From: Mortierella alpina
Lineage: Eukaryota > Mortierellomycota > Mortierellomycetes > Mortierellales > Mortierellaceae
Length of the DNA stretch: 64,000 bases
NCBI GenBank assembly: GCA_029449245.1
Contig: JANATF010000004.1
Coordinates: 930,001-994,000, forward strand
Reading direction: 5' to 3'
The notes beneath the pieces are model-generated. The model did no database searches. It was not told the DNA's origin and worked only from the letters and a program-made list of their open reading frames with translations. The position numbers and the translations under genes are program-made. Below are positions 36,301 through 48,800 of this stretch, piece after piece (the first letter of the stretch is position 1; each line of letters begins with the position of its first letter).

Positions 36301-39300
36301 GGGTAGGATCAGGCGCAATCGCAGCAGCAGAGGCAACAGCAGCAGTATCATCATCAGACGCCAAAAAGGAGCTCAGAAAAAAAATCACGCCACTGAAGAT
36401 CACACCTCTGCTTCTGTCAGGTGTCGCCAGTCTGCCCTCACCCATGTTTGGACCTCTCAGTGCTACCATCCCACGCCCGCTCGGATCCTCTTCGGCCGCA
36501 CCAGCTCTGGATCGCTACTTTTTTGGCGTCGATCAGGTCCATGAATGGAACATCCCCAGCTACGGACGGGTCAAGTTCATCGACCACGCACCCATGGTCT
36601 TTCACGCGATCCGCGAACGCTTTCATTACACGCTTGCAGACATGGACGAAGCCCTGTCCCAGCCCATGACGGTGATGAAAACCCCCGGAAAGTCAGACGC
36701 CATCTTTTTCGCGTCCCACAACCATGGTCGCTTCTTGCTCAAGACGCTGAGAGGTGCTGAGCCCGAGAACTTGAAGGGGTTCCTGAGCGAGTACCTGGCT
36801 CACATCCACAAGCACCCCAACACGTTGCTGCCACGGTACTTGGGTATGTACACCTTTGAGAGGATGTCCGGATCCAAGGCGTTGAATGGTTTGGCGGCCG
36901 AGAATGGGACGGGAGGAGTAGGAGGAGGCGTTGGAGGTGCTGGAGTAGGAGGAATAGGAGTAGGAGCTGGAGGCGTGTCTGGCATGGACAGAGACTATGG
37001 ACTGCGCTCTAAAATGACTTCCAGCACCACGGGATCCAATGCTGCCACCGCAACGACAGCTCAGCATTTGCATCTTAACGGAACCCTTCTCTCTGGCAAG
37101 GACGACGGATTGCCCTCAAAGGTGGTCGTGGTCGTGTTGGCGAACGTGTTTGACACACCAGAGCTCGTGCACGAACGGTACGACTTTAAAGGCTCGAACG
37201 TGGGTCGAAAGACGTTGGCCACCACCACCCCTAAGCCTACGCCGAGGCGTGAGAATTTCACTGGTCCCTCGTTCAGTCAGGATCAGGCACGGATGATGGA
37301 GCCCGGAAGAGCAATGTCATTGGATGTGGATCCCAAAGGTCTGGGTGAGCTTGCGGGAAGAGGACCACGTAAAGACGAACAATGGCCCTGGTCCTCTCAT
37401 GTTGCGCCGAAGCGAGAGGAAAACGGACTGGGCGGCTCAATGCCAGGGATCTCTGGAATCTCAGAGGATGCGATGGACGATATTAGCCATTTGACATTGA
37501 AGGAAATGGATTTCCAGAACCGTGTCCATGCAGGCGAGACGCAACTGATCCATCTCGGGCCTTCGCGACGATCCGAGGTGCTATCTCAACTGGAGGATGA
37601 TACTGCCTTGCTTCGAAAACATGGCTTTATGGACTACAGGTAAGCAACAATGAACCAAAAACAAAATGGCACTCGATTATTGAAACCAAGGTATTGACGA
37701 CATTACACTTACTCCTTTTTTCTTGGTGATCCTAAAACAGCATGATGGTCGGCATCCGGATAGTCCCTAAGCGGCAGGAGCAAGAAGTGCTCAGCGATTC
37801 ATCAAGTCATCGTTCTCGACCCTCTCGTGGATCGGATGCTGACAACAGCAATCTCGACAGTGATGAAGAGGACGTCTCATCCATCAACGGCTCCATTGGC
37901 AGCAGCATCAAGGGCGACCGCAAAGGCGATGTTGGCGAGGCGCTGGATAGATTATGGAGGTTCATGCACCTGTCAGAGGTTCTAAGCGATGAGAGAATCG
38001 CGTTTTTGAAAGAGCTGGGCGAGAAGGCGCAGTTAACATTTCGCGAGGTGTACTCCCTTGGCGGCAGCATGGTCGCGAATGATCGAAAGCGGGTGGAAAA
38101 GCCCGTGAAGGACAGGCGCGGCAAATCACGTCCAGCGGCGGTCGAACTCAAACCAGTGCATTCTACATGGCAAAAGAAGGATAGGAACGGCAGCATTGCC
38201 AGCAAGGCTAGTAGGATGAACAAGCACGGAAAGAACAAGGCCGTGCTCGACGAGTGGTTTGATCCCGACTCGTTCCAGACAGTGCGATACAAGCCTCGCG
38301 CCGATGCGGCGACGCGTCGACCCGCCCTCCATAATCTGCTGGATGTCACCGCGATGTCCGCCAGCAGCCCGGGGGATCAAAAGAAGCAGAAAAGGACCTC
38401 TTCTGGTGCAGCTGCAGATCCGCAGCAGCCCTCATCGTCAGCATATCGCCATGAACGTCCACCACTTCTTCAGCAGGAAAAGCAGCAGCCTCGGCCGAGA
38501 GAGCAGTATCAGCCAATCTGGTCGCAAGGCGTCACCAGTGAAGGCCTTCCAGAGGGATACGAGGTCGTGTACTACTTTGGACTGATTGACGTCCTCCAAA
38601 AGTACAACCTCGTGAAGTGGCTCGAACGCAACCTGAAGGGCGCCAACGTCCGATTGCTGGGTGGTGGAGGCAACCCCAGTAGTATACAGAGCCCCTCGCC
38701 TCTTGTGCACCAGCCTCGACCGGGGACAGGATCGGCCTCGTTTGCAGCCTCGACGCTTTACCAATTGCTTCCTCAGGCGACTGCATCCGAACCATCCTTG
38801 CCCACGGCGGGTCTCGAGGCCATGAACCCGACGCTGTCTGTGTTACTGGAGGACCCAGGATCAAGCCCTGCGTCTGAAGCCAAAGCAGGCGCATCCAGCA
38901 CTCACCATCGACTTGGTACCTCTACTTCGTCCTCCTCAGGCGGCGGTGGTGGTGACCGCCAATTGACGGCAACACACCAACCGCAACCAACATCTGCGTC
39001 ATATGCATCATCCATATTTCCGTCGCCGTTCTCCTCTGCCAGAACCAGTCAGGAGGAAGGCACACTCTACCCAGGCGGAGCTGGGGCTGGAGCGGGCACA
39101 GTCCCACCTTCATCATCGTCGTTGGAGGACACAAGCGCCAATATTGTCGTTTCTTCTCACACGCCATCGCCTTCCACTGCCTCCTTCACCACTGCAACGG
39201 CTGCTCCTGGACCTCTGCGGTCTCGCCTGAGCTCGTCAGTCCCGTTTACCAAATCGATCGGCGCAAGGCTCAGCCAGTACAGCCAGTACAGCCACTCCAG

Positions 39301-39643
39301 CCAGCAGAGCCAGCACAGCCACCTGAGTGGCCGGAGCAGGGACTCGCGGCTTTCGTTTGATATGAGAGAACTGAATGAGTCCGAGTCCGCAAGCGCTCCG
39401 CAACAGAGTCAACAGCAGAGTCAACAACAACCACAACAGCAGCAACAGCATTCGTTTGGATTCGGGCTGCTGTCGACCTCACCTCCCTCACTCCTCACAC
39501 AAAAGCAGCAGCCAGACAACCCACCCCCCCAGCATCAACAGCAGAGACACTTCCAGATGCCACAGCATGCAGAGGTCTCAGTGGAGGAGCCCGGCAGATA
39601 CGCCGAGCGACTGGTCGAGTTTATGCGCGAAGTCATTGTTTAG
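33357..39643 (+). CDS. Large phosphatidylinositol phosphate kinase with N-terminal hydrophobic segment
   Basis: Three exons (33357-33451, 33542-37639, 37741-39643) give 2031 residues. The 32-residue first exon encodes MWTLVWFVVGLLTGLAFAV, a signal anchor or signal peptide. Residues ~40-1030 are Ser/Pro/Thr/Gln-rich and look disordered. The PIPK domain starts near 1045 (DHAPMVFHAIRERF), with the ATP-binding Lys in FLLKTLRG, then RYDFKGSNVGRK near 1250, HGFMDYSMMVGIRI near 1400 and YYFGLIDVLQKYN near 1675. The FKGS and MDYS motifs are hallmarks of PIP kinases. A glycine-rich loop and two long disordered insertions split the domain, and the usual GxSGSFF loop reads GKSDAIFF. The final helix ends at the C-terminus. 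It probably makes PI(4,5)P2 or a related lipid. Substrate class (PI4P or PI5P) cannot be read from sequence alone. Confidence 0.85.
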
Positions 39644-39724
39644 ATCCACGTCCTTGTACCATATTGCCGTCGTCAATCACATAGTAATAATACAGACCTC
39701 GTCCTTCCTTTTAATACAAGTTAG

Positions 39725-39870
39725 TAATTATTGTTGTTGTTGTTGCTGTTGGAGTTATTGTTGTTGATGATGTTGAGGTTGCTGATGTTCCTGTTGCTGC
39801 TGCTGTCGATCACAATGAGACGATGGTAATGATATCCCTTGATAGCGTTGCTGCTGCTGTCCCGGAGCTT
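39725..39870 (+). repeat. TTG/CTG trinucleotide-rich spacer
   Basis: Imperfect TTG/CTG repeat in the 231-bp convergent spacer between the PIPK and SZT2-like stops. Noncoding. Confidence 0.7.
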
Positions 39871-39874
39871 TCCT

Positions 39875-42800
39875 TCACTTCTGTGCTCGCCAGATCCAGT
39901 ACGACAACGTGCGGATAATGTCTCCAACATGCTCTGATTCGACCGCATTGTACCCGCTCTTGGGCTCACGACTGACCGAGAACACGCGCACATGGGCATT
40001 ACCCATCTCATCTTCCTCATCTTCTTCTTGCCCGTCCTCCTCGGCTCTGTCCTCATCCTCCTCATTCTCCGGCACTCCGGTATCATTGTCGTTCTCGTCT
40101 TCGTACAACCCATCCTCGCCGTCATCGCCAGAATCCTCCGAGATAATCGACTCTTGCACATCACGGTCCTCTCCCTGTCCATCCTCGTCAAGACCTGCTG
40201 ACGATCGACGTCCTTCTCCACCTGTAATTCCTTGTCCGCCTCGACTGCTTCCGCTCATTCTCCTCGATCGACCAGCATCAGGGCTCAGCAAGCTGGAGTT
40301 CAGTGCCCCTGCCCCTGCCCCAGCTATCGAATTGCGATTCGAACCTCGTCCTGCAGGAGCATCTTCCTCCATAAACACGCTGGGCGCTCGAGAACTCGCT
40401 CCACTTCGATTCGAATACGCTCCGGAGTTCTCGCGGCTTCGACCACTAGCTGTGAGCCGGCTGGCGACCTTGGAAACGGCCATCGTAGCAGCACGCGCGA
40501 TAGAGGTCATAGAAGATACCCGGCTCGACGCTTCTGAGAAAGAGGGACGAAGAGGCTGTTGCGGGAACGGAGGCAAATAGTGTTGAGGACTCGTCGGTGT
40601 GTGGGGCTGCGACTGGAAGAGTAACTGCGAGTTCGACCGAGAGCGCTGCTGCTGCTGTTGTTGTTGAGAGCGCGGCGAAGTTGGCTGAGAGGGGGCAAGC
40701 AGAAGGGTGTGCAAGTGAGAGTGTGATTGCGACCGAAGCTCGACACTTGAAGCTGTGGTACCAAATTGTCGTCCCTCAAACTTGGCAGACAAGTCGCCAG
40801 CGGACGTTCGCTTCATACTGCTGCTTGGCAAGGTACCGCCAGGGTGCTTCCAGAGGGATGCTGGCGACGCGTTCCCGTGCGCACCCTGGCTGGTTGCGGC
40901 AGCTGTGCTGGCCGTGTTCACGTTGATCACAAAGTGCACCAGTAGATCGCGGTTGTGCGGATTGAAGATGATAAGATGGCGCTTAGTCCTTTCAGGCTGA
41001 GCAATCGGAGGCACAATAGATCCCCTCCGACCAGCGACCGATCCAGCACCTTGGGACGCACCCGGTCTGAGATTTGACGCCGAATGGCCACCCAACCGCG
41101 TCTCGCCGTGTTCCATGAACTCTCTTGCCCATCTGGCATAATACCGTGCCAAGAAGGTCAGCACCTCACCCCAGTCGATGCCCGGTGCTGTGATAACTGT
41201 CCTGAAGTCCGGTTCCATCTCCTCAAGCGGCGTAGAGTGGAAACGTTGGCCGAGCGCCAAAAAGTCTGCAAACCCCAGCTCAGAGCCGTTGCCTGACGAC
41301 GCATGATTACGTCGCGCATTCGAAGGATGGCCGCTGTGGTGCTGTTGGTGATGATAGTTGTGTGAGACGTAGTCGGATGCGTCCGCAGAGATCGCAGTAC
41401 CTGCTGGGCTATTGACCGCTGCAATAGAAGGAGTTCCTACCGCGCTGGCACTGGATCCTGATAGATGGGTTCCCGAGCTCCCAATCTTGCCCTGCAAAAG
41501 CATCTCCCAGAGAGAATCCCTGTCAAAGAACTGAGCGGCCTGCTTCAGCATGAGGTCCAAGCGCACCTCGGCTGCTCGTACAACGTCCGCAAGAACTGCA
41601 CGCTCCGTAATTCGCTCCTGCAGCTCAGTGACATCCATAAGTCGCTCACCTGCGCCGTATCGATCCTGAGAATCAAATACAGTCGGGTCCGAGATACTCT
41701 CCGCACTTATCAACGACGATTCCGGTCCGGACGTTGATCTACCCTCGCCGCCCTCGGATTGCGCTGGCTGAGGCGAGATCGTACTCGACTTGGAGAGGTC
41801 ATCGAGACTTCTGCCTCCACTCTGAGCATTGGCTGCTGTGCTTCCACTGTCCCGCATGTGCAAAATGTTCTGACTTGCGGCCATGAGGCGATCCTTAGCC
41901 CCTACTAGGGGACCATGCATGTCTTCCAGCTTCTTGACCACTTCCTCGGCTCGAAGTATGAGTAAGTAGTAATGGACTGTTAGCCCCATGGGGTCCTGCT
42001 CACCGTTAGAGATAACCAGAACGTACTCGACCCCTTCCTCCTCCAAGATTGCTGCCTCTCTGACGTTGTAGCTAGACCGACTCGCAGTCATTCGTCGTGA
42101 GATCCTCTTGGTGTTCAAATTGCTGTCATGGCTAGTGTGTCGGGTATGCGGTCCGAATGATCGAGGATCTGTGTTCAACGAGAGGCCACCTTTGCCCACC
42201 CCAACTCCAAAGCCCTTCAAGTCATGACCTGCATTCTCACTCCGCAGTTTGTGGTGTTCGGACTTTGCCCCAGGAACGATAATGGATGGACTGCTACCTC
42301 CAAAGCCCGCCAAAAGGTCGCGACCAGAGACAAAGCACGCCCTGGGTCGATTTTGGTGGTGGATCGCCTGGAAACCATATCTCTGTGGATTCTTGATCAC
42401 GTATTCAAACAGATGTCCTGGAAGTTCGCCCTCACCCGGTGTGACATTGGTCCGGTACACTCCGCGGTACACACGGTTCCTTGAATAGGCCGCAGGGCGA
42501 GAATGATACTGGAGGAACTGGTGCAACACATCCAGAAGATCGAATGAGAATGGCAGCGAGGTCGAAGGCGCAGAGGCGAATCCCATGCCGGCACTCGGTG
42601 ATCCTGGCTGAGCGATCTTTGAAGACTCCATTAGGATTCGGTGAATGTAACGCAGATGAAAGTCGTAGACAAAGCTGTTCACATGGATCCTATCCTTGAA
42701 ACGCGCACACTGCTCTGTAAATAGCCTCAAACTCTGCTTGTTGGCTTCAGCTGTCGCAAAACCTGGAGCAGCAACCTTGACACGGCCGTAACGTCGATTT

Positions 42801-45800
42801 AGCGTGTACAGGGTTACACAAACGAACATTCCCTGCAGCCGAACCTCGCACATGATGGAGCCTCCTTGGAGAGACTTGAATAGGAAGGCAGCAGGGCTGG
42901 GCACAGATAGCGTCTGGGAGACTGTGAACTGAGACATGAACGACAGCTCGCCAGATTGCGACGGCTCCACAGGCTTGTCAAACTTTGAGTTTCCATACAT
43001 CAGCAGCTGCATACCCACGGTGGCCAAGTACTGACTATACTCTCGCATAAAGGTCTCAGCCAGGGCACTGTACCACTGAGTGACGGGATCGACCAAAGGC
43101 TCACTCTTGCTTCCTTCTCCGGCCCTCGAATCCGACCTCCCGCCTACAACGTTAGCGGCAGGGACCGCCCCTGTCGCCAATGATGGGTCTGCGAGCGGAA
43201 AGAGTGAGGATGAAAACTCTGTGAACAAAAGCGGTGTTCTACAAAAGTGGAGCAAGCGCGACGACCGCAACATGATGGCCAGGTCCGAGGTGTTCATATT
43301 CTCGTGGATTGCGTTGGGCGATCCTTTCCGGTCTCGGTACCGCCTTGACCACTTCTGATAGACGTTGTACGCATTCTGCTGATCTTCCGCGTTCTTGGTG
43401 TGATATGTATACGTATCCAGGAAGGGTTTGCCATGCCGTTGAACTTCATCCTGTATTTGATCTTCGTCGCGTGGGGTCTCGAGTGGCTCGAGGCTGTAGT
43501 CGCGAAGAATCTGGTCCACGTCCAATCCCGACGTGATAATACTGCTAATGGTTGGTGAGCCTTGTTCGGATGACTGGCCCTGGGCCTGGACTTGTGAGTG
43601 TGCAACATGCGAAGCTGAAGCTGATGTAGGCGGGCTGGGTCGAGCCACCAAGGACATGGTACTAGAGTTAGCCTTGAGGGCTTCGGGGCGACTGTCGTCA
43701 GCGCCATACAGACTCGTTCCCGCAGGCAAGGACCGTGTCCTGTTCGGGAATTGATCCTCGACAAGACTGGCCAGATTCGAAGCGTCCGAGAAAGAGGTCG
43801 AAGTCGCTTGGGTCTTTGGAGAGGTTGACGTCTTTGGCAGGCTGGGAGTGCTTCCGTTCGACTCTGACAACGTATTGCGCAAATTGGACCCGAGATGAGG
43901 TGAATTCTGAGGTGCCGTACGGGGAAGGCTCTGCATCAAACTGGATGAGGTGGTCGATGCGGGCTGGCTGGTTGCAGGCTGCAGGGCAGCTGTGGGCGCC
44001 GAAAGAATAGGGTGCACATGGTGGAACAGACCCATCTTCTGCAGCAGGATATTGTCAAGGAAGCGCATACGGTCTTTGTGCCACTTGACGACCTTCTCGA
44101 TGGCCGAAAACATGAACTCGTGATAAGTCTTGCCCCAGTTGTAGGTGTGTGCCTGTAATCCAAATCCATCAGCCGTGATGACGACAAAACAGTTTCGCGA
44201 TAGCATGATCTCGTCCTGGCCACTGGTCGCAACTGCATTGGGATACATCTTGATGTCCTCGAGCTGTCGCTTGGGGTGTTGCTGCGACGAATGGGTCGAG
44301 GTCTTGTGCGAATGGTGCAAACTCTGACCTTCAGCAAGGGAGCTACGTCGCGAGTGTGTGCGGTCACTACCCATGCTCGTCCGTCGCCCATAATAACTGG
44401 AAGTTGATCCATCGCCCAGGTCCTGAATGCCCCCAATGAGGATAAACCGAATACTGGTCATATCTCCAAATGACTTTCTCGTGCCACTTGACGCCTTATA
44501 TTCCTTGTACCGCTTGGAGCCCGCCATTGAGCGGATCAGCAATGGCGAAAAGTGGACGCTCACATCGGTGAGGATTTCGTCCAGCTCTAGAAGGAAAGAA
44601 TCCATGATCCAAGGCGGCATGGAGTATTCGAGCGCCAACGATTGTACGGCCGGATTCTTCCATTCGTATGCATGACGAAGTACCATGAAGGAGGGGTCGA
44701 TAAAGTTCTTTTGAATGCGCTCGCCGACCAAGGGTTCTCCGTCCACTTCATCCACGTCGTTCCCGCGATCCCGCGCACTTGGGCAAAGGCCTTGTGCAAT
44801 GGATGTCTCGATCACATCATCGCACAAACTTTGCCGGAAACTCTGGCAGATTGTATCCATTAGTGCAGAGGCACTAACTGATCCCTGCGCCCAGACCTCG
44901 ATCATCAGGCTGTACTTGGACGGCTTTAAGTCACTCGGATTTGGGAACGATTCAAAGTACCTGTTGATGTCCACCTGGTCGTGATCGCCCTCCTGATACC
45001 CAACCTCGAATACTGGCTTCTTTTCCGGACCAAGGACAGTGAGGCACACACCGGCCACGCCAACACCTACGAGGGCTTCGATCGGGGTCTGCGTGCGGCC
45101 CTGAGCTGCGTTGTAAAAGAAGGAGAAGTCGCCAATCTGCAGCTGATGCGCATTGCCGCTGCTGCAACCGAGCAAGAAACAGTAATGCGTGGATATTGCA
45201 CAGACAAACATGTTAGTGTGGAGATCGGGCATTACTGTTCCTTCGACTGTATCCTTGAGTCTTTGAAGGCCTTACCGATCATGATGCCGCTCACTAGTAC
45301 AATTGCGTCCAAACTGGTTGTGATAGTGCCTTGTCAAAGCATTGACCTTGTCCGTACCCGTCAGCGGGTTGAGGTAGAGACACAAGTTCTGCTTCAAATA
45401 CATTAGGAACGCAAAGGGAACATTGATGAACTGAGGAATCTCAAGCACTTGGCGTGCGGGCTCCAGTCGATCCACTGGCAGAATAAAATCGACATCCTAG
45501 ATCGAGTTGAAATGGCAAATAACCCGGAAATTAGAAACAGTGCCTTCTCCTAAGAACCAACATTCGTGTTGCAGACGAATACTTACAGCCTGAGTGAGCT
45601 TTAAGGTCGAGTTGCGGGAGAGGAACGTCGAAACGACAGACAGAACCACAGAGTTATAGAATCGACTCTCCAGCAAAGAAAACAGGTCCACGGTCACCTG
45701 CTTGCCTGGCGGCTCCACGCCGTAAACCTCAATCACGAGCTCCCTGGTCTCGGTCCTGATCAGCGGTGGCGCCGCGGTTCTGGATCCCGGGGAGGCCGTG

Positions 45801-48800
45801 GGTGATGGGCGTGGACTGTTTGCGTGAGATCCCGTGTCGTCAATGGCCTGATGGATCGCAGACCCGCTCACAGACGACTGCTCCTCTCCTTTGGAGACAT
45901 TCAGGTGAGACCCTCGAGATTCATCTGCTGCAGGCGTAGACTCTTGATCTGGCTGTACATCGACCTCGCTCAGCCTCAAGAACACGACAATCTTCTTGCT
46001 CTCGTCATGGTCATCCTGACTCTCCACAACAAAAAAGTTCTTGCGGTTCTGGACACCGAAAGGATAGAGCACAAGATGTGCCACGCTCTTGGTTGCCTGT
46101 CCGGGCTTGACACGCCAATGGAGAGGCCATGCCACACGATAGACCAGAGGACAGGCAAACTCGCCTGGTTTGAACTTTCTCAGCGCTTGGCCTTCGTCAG
46201 TAGGCTTCGAGCCCCCGGTCACCAAGGCCTCATCGTCCTGCGAAACTTGATCAGAGTCCGAACCTGATTCGGAATCGGCGTTGGGGTCCGTGTCCTCACT
46301 AGGTACGAGATATTTGCTGCAATTCCTGGTCTCGTTGAGCGACTGCAGCAGCGTCAGCTGGTTGACCTTGACGCAAAGCTCACCAATGGCTCTCCGAACG
46401 TGATCAAGGATGGCGTTGCATTCGCGCTCCGATAGTGCTTTTGAAAAAAAGTACAACTGGATGAACGAGTCCTTTGGAACCAAAATCAGCCAAAAGGCTC
46501 GCCTCCTCCTTGGTTGCTTGTCACCACCATCGATACTCTTGTCGCTCGCTACTGGCTTCTTGGCTGCCCTTGGTTTCTGCAGTATCACGATCCCAAGGCC
46601 ATGGCAGAGATCGTCAGAAGGCGACATGGCGGAGTCCTTTTCTCGGCCGCCAGAGAGCGACGGCAAATCGTCTGTTGATTGCTCGCCTCCGATCTGTGGT
46701 TCCTGTGGTTCCTCGTGTTGATCCTCCGTACGGTAGTCCTCAGGCGCCTGCTTTTGAGGGGAGCCATCCCCTTCCGTCAGGTAAAAGTACTGTCCGACCT
46801 GATGGAGTTCGTAAGGTTGCATATTGGCCCTGCCCAGCTCCTGCATAAAAATTTCGTGGCCACGCCTCCTCCTCACGAATGTTAACGGCAAAGTCATCGC
46901 AGTCGGAAAGTTGACAAAGTTGCTCCTAGTCTTCAACTGCGTCTCGACCAGGTTCAGGACATCAACAGTAACAGGACGCATGTTGAGCAAGCCATGCATG
47001 ACCTCCTCCTTGACCAACCACTCCAATCTAGCCTCAGTGTCAGCGATCGCTTCCAGTTGCATAGCATCGAGAGTCGGGAAAAGGTGCTGAAGGCTTCGGG
47101 GTCCCGAGAGTTGACTGCTGTCGATGGCGATCTTTGATTCCGAGTCAATAGACTTGAGAGTCGGCCCGCTGCTTTCCTCGGGCGTTGGCAAAGTGGAGAT
47201 GACAAGATGAAGGATGGCCACAGTGCCGTCCGCAGAATCTACCGGCCGCGCCTCAAAGCCAATACTTGAAGGCGCATAGTCCTGATTGCGTATTCCTTCC
47301 TCTTGGTAGGTGTACGAGAGCGGTAGTTCCGTCACAGGAAAGGTGACCGACGACTTTAGGTTCAGTCGCTCCAGCTCCGCTGCCTGCGTCACTGGCTTCT
47401 GGAAAGAGCACTCAAGATGCAGAAACATTGGTCGCTCTGCGCTGTCCACCACCTCTGAGAGTGCGTCCTCCATATCGGCGTCAATGGATCCTGATCTTGA
47501 GACACTAGGTGACCTCTTTCTTGTTCTTGGCTTGGCCAGCTTTGGTCCCGAGCGTCTTAGCAGTGGCCGGTAAAAGTACGTCTGTTCCGAGTCCCGCACA
47601 GGCGCCAGCTCAAAGGAGTGCTTGAGGACATTCAAGAACCGTGTCCTGAGCTCTGATGATTCATCACTACAGGTCGTGGATGAAATTTACCAAAGGCTGT
47701 TAGGATATCTATACAGCAAGCATGGCCTCACCCAGTCTTCGCCTCTACGCATGTTTCCAAAATTCGGCTTACCTCAGTGTTCCTTCACGTCGACCTTGCT
47801 CCAGTGTGTTGAGAAATCCCGTAATATTGATATCGACGGTGGTCCTCGTGCATATCTGGCTAGCCTTTTTTAGGTCCGTCTTGTCGATCAAGTGGCCTTC
47901 GATCAGAGAGGCGTAGATGGCCCTGGTGAAACTGTGAGAGTAGGCCTGGCTGATAGAGCGGATCAACTGCAAAGTCGATTCCTGCACTCTTGCCCTGCCT
48001 TGGTCCTCATTCACGACCGGCTGGATGAGCACAGGCTGCTGTGAGACCACAGGCCCAAGAGACACTGGATGGAGCTCAAACAAGGCCAGACTCTGGTCCA
48101 AGGAGTTGACGTTGTACTCGGACACATCGGACAGCGGCTTACTCCGGAGACATTCAAACATCAGCAGACCCAAAAAGTCCTGACGTGCCAACTCGGTCTG
48201 ATTCTCCGCTTCCCGAGGCGGAAGTGAGCGCAGCCTGATCAGGTGTGAAATGACCGCACTCAGCTTTGGCACAATCAAAAGCCGAAAGAATTTTGCATTG
48301 ACGCTTTTGACAAAGCAACGAATGTCCTGGAACGAGTTGGCGCAATGAAAAGTCATGAGAGATTGTCGTACATCCGCGTTCCGCTTGATGGATGTCTTGA
48401 TATCGACAAAAAACTGGCTGCAAGCATCATCCTCGCATCCAGCCATAATCTCCCCGTCCGCTAACTGCGAAAGTGCCTTCTCCATGTAGAGATGAAGGAT
48501 TGCCAGGTCGCGGTCCGCGCAGCAGAGCTCCCGTAGCTGGTCCTTGTATTCAGCCATGATATCGTTGTCGTTTGCTAACGCAGACTCTGCTTCTAATAGC
48601 GACTGGCTAAGACTCGTCGTGCTTGCGTTCGCGTTCCTAGTATGTAGGAGGTCTCTTGAGACATGGGTAGTATGAGTGCTGAGACCGGTATCGGTAGTCG
48701 TGGTCCCCAGCCCCAAGGTATGGATGCATTTCTTGAAGGATCCTGCTTCTTCTTCGTGCTCATCCGCGGGTATAAAGCTTCGTCGAGGAGCCTCAAACGC

